Positions 1-5,126 of a DNA stretch of 6,765 nucleotides are shown here, piece after piece (the stretch's first letter is position 1; every line of letters begins with the position of its first letter). Both the position numbers and the translations under genes were made by a program. Below the pieces are notes generated by a model. That model did not search any database, was not told the origin of the DNA, and saw nothing but the letters and a program-made list of their open reading frames with translations. The stretch lies in contig CARFEX010000046.1 of assembly GCA_948971535.1 (NCBI GenBank), forward strand, positions 1 through 6,765. Reading direction: 5' to 3'. The stretch comes from an uncultured Eubacteriales bacterium. GTDB lineage: Bacteria; Bacillota; Clostridia; Christensenellales; UBA1242.

Positions 1-714
1 GTTTCAAACTGTGAAAATTTTGGCAATATTCAAGGCGATGAAAATGTAGGCGGAATTGCTGGATATATGCAAAATGGAAGTTTGTCAAATTGTGTTAATC
101 ATGGAGATATTTCTGGAGCTACTCATATAGGTGGCATTGTCGGTTTTAATGAAGAAGGCTTAATAGAATGGTCAATAAATTACGGGCAAATAATTAGCAC
201 TCGTACTGATGCAGGTGGAATAGCAGGTTTAGCTGGAGCTACATCAATTATGTACTGTGTAAATGAAGGTAATATAATAGCACGTGCTATAGCAGGAGGA
301 ATATTAGGTTCGACATCTTCTAGTGGAAATGTAATAGGATATAGTTATGCTCAATGTGATATAAAACATAATGATGTAAATAATACTTCTGGTGGCATAT
401 TAGGGTACTCAGGTGTTGCTCGTAATCCAAATATACATCATTCATTCTTTGTAGGAACAGCATCAGGAGTAGGAATATCACCAATTTATGGAACATATTG
501 GGGAGGAAATGTAAAATCGACAGTAGGAACTTGTTATAGTGTAGTAAATGCAAATAAATATTACACAAATGGTGGTTTCAGCACATTTCAAGTAATTCCA
601 GGGATAAATCAAGGCTATCCAGTCATGAAAGAGCTTTTTAGCATAGTACAAGAACCAAATGGAGCATTGGTTTTACAATTTTTTATAGATAACGGATTTA
701 CATATTATTCATAA
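1..714 (+). CDS. GLUG-repeat (beta-helix) surface or secreted protein, 3' end only
   Basis: The reading frame is open from the first base of the window and ends at TAA 712-714, so this is the C-terminal 237 residues of a longer protein; the N-terminus and any signal peptide lie outside. Five copies of a G-G-I-x-G core (VGGIAG, IGGIVG, AGGIAG, AGGILG, SGGILG) start near visible residues 16, 43, 71, 98 and 130, a period of 27-28 residues, then 32. Each is preceded by a C/S-x-N-x-G-x-I segment, which is the GLUG repeat pattern. Repeats decay after residue 140, and a GYPVMKEL segment, typical of the end of such repeat regions, is followed by about 25 residues. GLUG proteins are predicted parallel beta-helices, usually extracellular and sometimes adhesins. 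No LPXTG motif, hydrophobic anchor or basic tail is seen at the C-terminus, so any cell attachment must be elsewhere. The internal ATG at 67 is not the true start, because the repeat pattern continues upstream. The fold class is well supported; the ligand and role are unknown. Confidence 0.85.
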   Translation, partial: VSNCENFGNIQGDENVGGIAGYMQNGSLSNCVNHGDISGATHIGGIVGFNEEGLIEWSINYGQIISTRTDAGGIAGLAGATSIMYCVNEGNIIARAIAGGILGSTSSSGNVIGYSYAQCDIKHNDVNNTSGGILGYSGVARNPNIHHSFFVGTASGVGISPIYGTYWGGNVKSTVGTCYSVVNANKYYTNGGFSTFQVIPGINQGYPVMKELFSIVQEPNGALVLQFFIDNGFTYYS

Positions 715-720
715 ATAGAG

Positions 721-754
721 AAGAAGATAAATTTTTAAATTTATCTTCTTTTTT
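721..754 (+). terminator. Intrinsic terminator of the GLUG gene, overlapping the 3' end of the convergent desulfurase gene
   Basis: A perfect 14-bp inverted repeat (arms 721-734 and 737-750) is separated by two T residues; in RNA the innermost pairs would open to make a larger loop. It is followed by TTTT at 751-754, the last part of a longer T-rich run. It begins six bases after the GLUG stop codon. The right arm contains the stop codon (741-743) and final codons of the minus-strand desulfurase gene. Read on the minus strand the hairpin also forms but is followed by CTCTATTTAT, a poor U-tract, so termination should be stronger for the plus strand. Confidence 0.85.
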
Positions 755-1925
755 GTTGAATTTTTTTTGTAAGTTTTTCTATAGTTTGATTTTGATTTTT
801 ACGTTTTATATACTTTACAGCATTTACTAATCGTTGACAATCAGAAAAGCTATTAAAATATGATATAGAAGCTCTAACTGCACCTTGCTCCAAAGTTCCA
901 AGTGCACGATGTTTCATAGGTGCACAATGAAATCCGCCTCGTACACAAATACCAAAGTGTTCATCTAGTATTGTAGCAACGTCTGAGGATTGTAATTGGT
1001 CTATATTGAATGATATAACTCCATTCGCATTTTCTGGTTGAGTATAAACTTTGACATCTAGTTTGTTTAATTCATAGTTCAAATAGGTTGTTAAATCATC
1101 AAGTTTGGCGCGGATTGAATTAAAATTTTCTTCTATAAAATTTAGACCTGCACCAAGTCCAAGAATTAAAGGCGATGAAATGGTTCCAGATTCAAGCCTT
1201 TCTGGGTAAATGTCTGGCTGGAATAATTCTAAAGAGTTTGTTCCAGTTCCACCAAATATAATAGGATTTAAAATTATATCGCTATTTATTATTAAAGCAC
1301 CTATAGCTTGTGGTGCATAAAAACCTTTATGCCCAGCAATAGTAAGTATAGAAATATTAGCATCTTGCATGTCAATTTTTTCATGACCGCCACTTTGTGC
1401 GCAATCTACAACAAAAATTATATTATTCTCTTTACAGAATTTACCGATTGACTTGATATCGCATATATCGCCATTTACATTTGAAATATGATTGCAAATA
1501 ACCATGTAAGTGTTAGGCTTATATAATTTTTTAATATCTTCTAATTTAATTCCTCCTGCGTGGCTTTGGTATGCAATGTCATATTCAATTAAGCCTTGAC
1601 TTTTTAAATGTTCCAAAGGTCTTAAAACAGAATTATGTTCATTTTCAGTGCAAATAACATGACCGCCAGATTTGACTGCACCCAAAATTGCGGTATTTAA
1701 AGCATGCGTGCAATTTTGGGTAAATATCACCTTGTTCGAGTTAGGACAGTTGAAATGGTTGGCAATTCTTTCTCTTATATTTTCTATCATCATTGCGGTT
1801 CGTATACTAGCTTGATGTCCACTACGTCCAGGATTGGCTGAAAAATGTAATAAGCTTTCTTGTACAGCTTTAATAACTTCTTTTGGCTTAATATATGTTG
1901 AAGCACTATTGTCTAAATATATCAT
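741..1925 (-). CDS. Cysteine desulfurase family protein (class V aminotransferase fold, PLP-dependent)
   Basis: This 394-residue protein should remove sulfur from cysteine, leaving a protein-bound persulfide and alanine, in the cytoplasm. Seen: N-terminal YLDNSAST, NPGRSGHQAS (31-40), ENEHNS with His97, Asp174 in VVDCAQSGG (binds the PLP ring nitrogen), the Schiff-base lysine K200 in AGHKGFY, ESGT at 245-248, and the presumed persulfide cysteine C334 in RGGFHCAPMKHRALGT. The RxGxHCA context places it nearer the SufS/CsdA type than the IscS type. It resembles the subfamily typified by Enterococcus EF2568 (TIGR01977), which from memory often occurs near selenium or sulfur carrier genes. No suf or isc gene is adjacent; instead a DUF3343 gene starts 72 bp away in the opposite direction. 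An AAAGGAAAG ribosome binding site (complement of about 1936-1944) supports this ATG. The last 21 residues form a lysine/arginine-rich tail that looks longer than usual and is encoded across the terminator hairpin. The family is sure; the physiological acceptor is not. Confidence 0.9.
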   Translation of the reverse strand: MIYLDNSASTYIKPKEVIKAVQESLLHFSANPGRSGHQASIRTAMMIENIRERIANHFNCPNSNKVIFTQNCTHALNTAILGAVKSGGHVICTENEHNSVLRPLEHLKSQGLIEYDIAYQSHAGGIKLEDIKKLYKPNTYMVICNHISNVNGDICDIKSIGKFCKENNIIFVVDCAQSGGHEKIDMQDANISILTIAGHKGFYAPQAIGALIINSDIILNPIIFGGTGTNSLELFQPDIYPERLESGTISSPLILGLGAGLNFIEENFNSIRAKLDDLTTYLNYELNKLDVKVYTQPENANGVISFNIDQLQSSDVATILDEHFGICVRGGFHCAPMKHRALGTLEQGAVRASISYFNSFSDCQRLVNAVKYIKRKNQNQTIEKLTKKIQQKRR

Positions 1926-1997
1926 CTTAGAGTAACTTTCCTTTTATATAATCAATATAGTATTAAAGAGAGGATTTAGTGCATTAAGGAGTCAATT
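1926..1997. promoter_or_regulatory. Divergent promoter region shared by the desulfurase and DUF3343 genes
   Basis: This 72-bp AT-rich gap separates two outward-facing start codons, so both promoters must lie here or overlap the coding ends. On the plus strand TATAAT (1947-1952) and TATAGT (1956-1961) could serve as -10 elements, but neither has a good -35 at 16-18 bp. On the minus strand a TATAAA-like element is visible in the same stretch. The plus-strand ribosome binding site AAGGAG (1986-1991) lies six bases before the DUF3343 ATG; the minus-strand site is at about 1936-1944. No clear operator palindrome was found. The role as a promoter region rests mainly on gene layout. Confidence 0.45.
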
Positions 1998-2258
1998 ATG
2001 CAATATGCTATTGCTGTATTTAGGTCAAGAAATGATACTTTACATTTTGCAAATTTTCTTAGTAGCAATGGGCTTATGACGGCTGTTATAAATACGCCAA
2101 AAGAAGCAGGTCAAGCTTGTGGTATATCTGTTAAGTTTCCTATCGAAAATCTAACAAGTGTAAAAGCTATTTTGGCAAAAAAGAATATTCAAAGCTTTGT
2201 CGGTTTATTTAAAATAACAGATATAGGTGTAAGAAAAGTTTGTGAAAAAATAAAATAA
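1998..2258 (+). CDS. DUF3343 protein, putative sulfur/selenium carrier-like (PF11823)
   Basis: A small 86-residue protein with no signal peptide or membrane segment. The central motif, P-K-E-A-G-Q-A-C-G-I-S-V-K-F (34-47), with Cys41 followed by glycine, matches the conserved CG core of the DUF3343 family, whose usual length is about 75-90 residues. The family is annotated as a putative Se/S carrier; the conserved cysteine is a plausible carrier site, but I know of no proof of the biochemistry. A second cysteine, C82, lies near the C-terminus. The start is well supported by AAGGAG six bases upstream of the ATG. The desulfurase gene diverges from the same 72-bp region, which fits a donor-carrier pair in which the desulfurase persulfide is handed to Cys41; this is an inference from context. 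No selD, selenocysteine gene or in-frame TGA is visible, so sulfur rather than selenium cannot be excluded. Confidence 0.8.
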   Translation: MQYAIAVFRSRNDTLHFANFLSSNGLMTAVINTPKEAGQACGISVKFPIENLTSVKAILAKKNIQSFVGLFKITDIGVRKVCEKIK

Positions 2259-2286
2259 ACTATAAATTTATTTAAAATAAAAAGTA

Positions 2287-2308
2287 TATAATAAAATAAA
2301 ATTATACT
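2287..2308 (+). promoter_or_regulatory. Possible -10 elements for the lytic transglycosylase gene
   Basis: TATAAT (2287-2292) and TATACT (2303-2308) lie 39-60 bp before the transglycosylase ATG in an 88-bp AT-rich gap. Neither has a recognisable TTGACA-like -35 at the usual spacing. Transcripts from either would carry the hairpin at 2326-2356 in their leader. A third candidate, TAAAAT (2335-2340), would place initiation close to the ATG itself. In DNA this AT-rich such hexamers occur often by chance. Confidence 0.3.
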
Positions 2309-2325
2309 AAATGTATGAAATAACC

Positions 2326-2360
2326 AATACTTCATAAAATAAAATTATGAAGTATTTTTT
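2326..2360 (+). terminator. Hairpin with U-tract spanning the transglycosylase start codon (terminator or attenuator)
   Basis: A perfect 12-bp inverted repeat has arms 2326-2337 and 2345-2356 around a 7-nt loop (AATAAAA), and T residues continue to 2360. Only two pairs are G-C, so it is modest in strength. It is the only terminator-like structure downstream of the DUF3343 gene, about 68 bases after its stop, and probably ends that transcript. The right arm contains the ATG (2347-2349) of the next gene, so it could also hide that start codon or act as an attenuator on transcripts that begin upstream. The inverted repeat is seen directly; its role is inferred. Confidence 0.6.
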
Positions 2361-2886
2361 ATCGATAATATCGCTTCTATCTTGTGTGGTTATTTTAGTT
2401 GTGTCAATAATGCTAGTCAATAACCACTTTTATCCAATGACTTATAAAGATGAAATTGTAGATTTATCCAAAAAATACAATGTGCAAGCCAGCCTCATTT
2501 CATCGATTGCAAATGTAGAAAGTGGGATGAAGAGTGATGCTAAATCAAATAAAGGTGCATTAGGAATTATGCAACTTATGCCAACTACTGCAGAATGGCT
2601 TGCAAACAAAATGGGTGTGGAGTATAGCGAAGAAAAACTATATGAAGCTGATTATAATTTAGAGCTTGGTAGCTACTATATTTCGTATTTAAAGAGCATT
2701 TTTGATAATGAAGAAAACGTGATATGCGCCTACAATGCAGGTCAGGGCAATGTAAAAGCATGGTTAACTGATGCTCGATATTCACAAGACGGAAAAACAC
2801 TAAAATTAATACCATTTAAAGAAACGAAAGAATATCTAAATAAAGTTTTAAAAAATCGTCATTATTATCAAAAACGATATAAATAA
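2347..2886 (+). CDS. Membrane-anchored lytic transglycosylase (SLT domain, GH23)
   Basis: A 179-residue enzyme expected to cleave the MurNAc-GlcNAc bond of peptidoglycan with formation of 1,6-anhydro-MurNAc, acting outside the membrane. Residues 4-24 form a hydrophobic segment after Lys2, a signal anchor or signal peptide. The SLT domain follows: the catalytic Glu58 in NVESG, GALGIMQLMP (70-79), and AYNAGQGNV (128-136), all hallmark motifs of the Slt70-like family. A cysteine at 13 sits in LLSC, but the hydrophobic run continues past it, so a lipoprotein is less likely. The start is odd: the ATG lies in the right arm of a hairpin with a U-tract and has no Shine-Dalgarno sequence. An in-frame TAA at 2335-2337 rules out an upstream extension, and later starts such as Met22 would remove the membrane segment. 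It is probably transcribed alone, since a separate promoter follows for lysS. The specific cellular role, in growth, separation or secretion, cannot be told. Confidence 0.88.
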   Translation: MKYFLSIISLLSCVVILVVSIMLVNNHFYPMTYKDEIVDLSKKYNVQASLISSIANVESGMKSDAKSNKGALGIMQLMPTTAEWLANKMGVEYSEEKLYEADYNLELGSYYISYLKSIFDNEENVICAYNAGQGNVKAWLTDARYSQDGKTLKLIPFKETKEYLNKVLKNRHYYQKRYK

Positions 2887-2887
2887 A

Positions 2888-2916
2888 TTGACAAAACTTG
2901 CATTTTATGATAAGTT
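2888..2916 (+). promoter_or_regulatory. Sigma-70/SigA-type promoter for lysS
   Basis: A perfect TTGACA (2888-2893) is followed after 17 bp by TAAGTT (2911-2916), which keeps T1, A2 and T6 of the -10 consensus and is preceded by TGA, giving an extended -10 (TGn). It begins just after the transglycosylase stop codon and lies upstream of the lysS ribosome binding site AAGGAGA (2934-2940). The leader would be short, about 25 nt, with no room for a T-box. Confidence 0.6.
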
Positions 2917-2945
2917 ACTACTAAAAGAATATTAAGGAGAAAAAA

Positions 2946-4409
2946 ATGGCAGAAACACAAAACTTATCAAATGAAGTTGATGTTAGAAAAGCAAAAATTG
3001 AAGCTTTACGTGAAATGGGAGAAATTCCTTATAAAGCCAAATATGAGCGTACTTGTACAATTAAAGAGGCAAGAGAAAAGCTTGGTGAAAAAGTTAAAAT
3101 TGCAGGACGTGTGATATTTAAAAGAGTTATGGGCAAGTTTGGATTTATGCAAATTCGTGATATTGATGCAAAAATACAAATTTCTGTTGGTAGAAACGAA
3201 CTTGATGAAGAAGCTTATGACTTTTATAAAAAAATGGTGGATATAGCAGACTTTGTAGGTGTGGAAGGTGAAGTATATCAAACTCAAACAGGGGAAGTGA
3301 CAGTAAAAGCTGAAAAAGTTACTTTGCTTTCAAAAACTATGCGACCTCTTCCTGAGAAGTTTCATGGATTAACTGATACCGAAACAAAATATCGCCAAAG
3401 ATATCTTGATATAATTTCAAATGAAGAGAGCAGAAAGGTGTTCTTGACAAGAAGTAAAATTTGTTCTTTTGTAAGAAGATATCTTGAAGAAAACGGCTTT
3501 ATCGAAGTGGAAACACCAGTGCTTCAAACAAGTGTTTCAGGTGCATCAGCAAAACCATTTTACACACACCATAATGCGTTAGATATAGAATGTAATCTTC
3601 GTATTGCAACAGAAACATGGCTTAAGCAATGTATTGCAGCAGGATTTGATAGAGTTTTTGAAATGGGAAAAGATTTCAGAAATGAAGGTATGGACACTTC
3701 GCATCTACAAGAATTTACTCAAGTTGAATGGTATGCGTCATATTGGGATTTTGAGGACAATTTAAAATTCTATAAAGACCTCTGTATAAGTTTGTTAAAG
3801 GAATGTATAGGTGAAACAAAAGTTGTATATCAAGGTCAAGAGATTGAATTCGATTGCGATTGGAAAAGAGTTGATTATGTAGCTGAAATGCGTAAAATCT
3901 TGGGTTTTGATTTCCTTGATGAAACAAACGTGGATGACTTTAAGAAAAAAGTTGTTGAAGCAGGTGTATTCTCTTATGCTGAACTTGAAGAGTGCAAATC
4001 TATAAGAACATTGATTGATTATATTTATAAGAGAAAAATTAGGGCAGGAATTGTAAAGCCAACTATCATATACAATTATCCAGCAATACTTATGCCGCTA
4101 GCAAGACGAAATGACGAGGATTCACGAATAATTGATGCTTTCCAAGTTGTGGCTGGCGGAGCAGAAATAGTAAAAGCTTATTCAGAGCTTGTAGACCCAA
4201 AAGTTCAGAGAGAAAATCTTGAAGAACAATTAGAAGAAAAGAATGCGGGTGATGAAGAGGCTATGGATGTTGATGAAGATTTCCTTCTCGCTATGGAACA
4301 TGGTATGCCTCCAATTTCAGGCCTTGGCTTTGGTATTGATAGATTTGTTCAGTTTATTTACGACCTTCCAAATATTCGTGATACAGTGTTATTCCCACTT
4401 ATGAGATAG
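2946..4409 (+). CDS. lysS: Lysyl-tRNA synthetase, class II
   Basis: A 487-residue cytoplasmic enzyme that charges tRNA-Lys with lysine using ATP; the length is normal for bacterial class II LysRS. The N-terminal OB-fold anticodon-binding domain is at about 50-130 (VKIAGRVIFKR, GFMQIRDID). The catalytic core has motif 1 around 184-204 (GFIEVETPVLQ), motif 2 with FRNEG (244-248), H253 and EFT (256-258), and motif 3 GFGIDRF (461-467) with Arg466. Lysine-pocket residues are E223, E261, Y263 and E414. The segment AEIVKAYSELVDP (406-418) differs from the E. coli REIGNGFSELND: Lys410 replaces the Asn that helps bind substrate, and PAILMPLAR replaces PAEVSPLAR. The same divergent form occurs, from memory, in other uncultured bacteria, so it is probably a subfamily rather than a damaged enzyme. 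AAGGAGA five bases before the ATG sets the start. It heads a likely operon with nth, 13 bp downstream. Function as an aminoacyl-tRNA synthetase is sure, lysine specificity very likely. Confidence 0.95.
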   Translation: MAETQNLSNEVDVRKAKIEALREMGEIPYKAKYERTCTIKEAREKLGEKVKIAGRVIFKRVMGKFGFMQIRDIDAKIQISVGRNELDEEAYDFYKKMVDIADFVGVEGEVYQTQTGEVTVKAEKVTLLSKTMRPLPEKFHGLTDTETKYRQRYLDIISNEESRKVFLTRSKICSFVRRYLEENGFIEVETPVLQTSVSGASAKPFYTHHNALDIECNLRIATETWLKQCIAAGFDRVFEMGKDFRNEGMDTSHLQEFTQVEWYASYWDFEDNLKFYKDLCISLLKECIGETKVVYQGQEIEFDCDWKRVDYVAEMRKILGFDFLDETNVDDFKKKVVEAGVFSYAELEECKSIRTLIDYIYKRKIRAGIVKPTIIYNYPAILMPLARRNDEDSRIIDAFQVVAGGAEIVKAYSELVDPKVQRENLEEQLEEKNAGDEEAMDVDEDFLLAMEHGMPPISGLGFGIDRFVQFIYDLPNIRDTVLFPLMR

Positions 4410-4422
4410 GGGAGAATGAAAT

Positions 4423-5043
4423 ATGAATGCGCAAGAGATAAAAAATGAACTCGACAAACTTTTGCCAAATCCTAAATGTGAATTAGAATATCAAACTCCG
4501 TATCAGTTACTTGTTGCAGTTATTTTGTCAGCGCAATGTACAGACAAACGAGTTTGTATTGTAACAAGAGAGCTTTTCAAAGAGTATGGAACACCAGAAA
4601 AAATGATAACTCTACCTCAAGAAAAACTTGAAGAGTATATCCATTCATGTGGTTTTTATCACAATAAATCCAAGAATATCTTGTCTATGACAAAAGACCT
4701 GCTTGAAAAGTATAATGGACAAGTTCCAAACTCAGTCGAAAAACTTACAACCCTTGCTGGTGTTGGTAAAAAGACTGCAAATGTAGTATTTGCAGAAGCT
4801 TTTGGTGGTGATGCTATTGCAGTGGATACTCATGTGCTTAGAGTTTCAAACAGACTTGGTCTAGCTTCTACTAAAGACCCTTTAAAATGTGAAGAAGCAT
4901 TAAACAAATTTTTCCCACAAAAAGATTGGGGAAAATTGCATTTGCAACTTGTTCACTTTGGTAGATATTTTTGTAAAGCACAAAAACCAAATTGTGATAA
5001 CTGTCCATTTCAAAAGATTTGTATAGACTACCACAATAATTAG
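4423..5043 (+). CDS. nth: Endonuclease III (DNA glycosylase/AP lyase, [4Fe-4S])
   Basis: A 206-residue base-excision repair enzyme that removes oxidised pyrimidines and nicks the abasic site by beta-elimination. Seen: the helix-hairpin-helix LAGVGKKTANVV (111-122) with the Schiff-base lysine K117; the catalytic Asp135 in AVDTHVLRVSNRLG; and the iron-sulfur loop C184-x6-C191-x2-C194-x5-C200 at the C-terminus, with the spacing of E. coli Nth. ILSAQCTDKRV (34-44) is the conserved N-terminal motif. The length matches the family (about 210). The ribosome binding site AGGGGAGA overlaps the lysS stop codon (4407-4409), and only 13 bp separate the two genes, so they are almost certainly co-transcribed and perhaps translationally coupled. 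An ATG at 4416 is out of frame. All key residues are intact, so the enzyme should be active. Confidence 0.96.
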   Translation: MNAQEIKNELDKLLPNPKCELEYQTPYQLLVAVILSAQCTDKRVCIVTRELFKEYGTPEKMITLPQEKLEEYIHSCGFYHNKSKNILSMTKDLLEKYNGQVPNSVEKLTTLAGVGKKTANVVFAEAFGGDAIAVDTHVLRVSNRLGLASTKDPLKCEEALNKFFPQKDWGKLHLQLVHFGRYFCKAQKPNCDNCPFQKICIDYHNN

Positions 5044-5046
5044 TAT

Positions 5047-5066
5047 TATGTATGCAAGAATACATA
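5047..5066 (+). other. Short hairpin between nth and obg
   Basis: TATGTAT (5047-5053) and ATACATA (5060-5066) form a 7-bp stem around the 6-nt loop GCAAGA, four bases after the nth stop codon. There is no T-tract behind it, so it is not an intrinsic terminator. It could protect the nth 3' end after processing or be a chance palindrome in AT-rich DNA. The rest of the 83-bp gap is AT-rich and holds the GAGG ribosome binding site (5111-5114) of obg, but no convincing promoter. Confidence 0.35.
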
Positions 5067-5126
5067 CAATATAAGTTAATTATTAAAAATGTGCTAATAA
5101 AAAAATAAAAGAGGAAAACGAAAAAT

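Noticed and set aside
1998..2258. Selenocysteine or SelD-linked selenium locus
   Set aside because: No selD, selA, selB or in-frame TGA with a SECIS-like hairpin is visible; the DUF3343/desulfurase pair alone does not show selenium use.
2383..2388. Lipobox (LLSC, Cys13) making the transglycosylase a lipoprotein
   Set aside because: Leu at -2 is a poor fit and the hydrophobic stretch continues for about ten residues past the cysteine, which fits a membrane anchor better.
2887..2945. T-box riboswitch upstream of lysS
   Set aside because: Only 59 bp separate the transglycosylase stop from lysS, and the predicted leader is about 25 nt; there is no room for a specifier stem and antiterminator.
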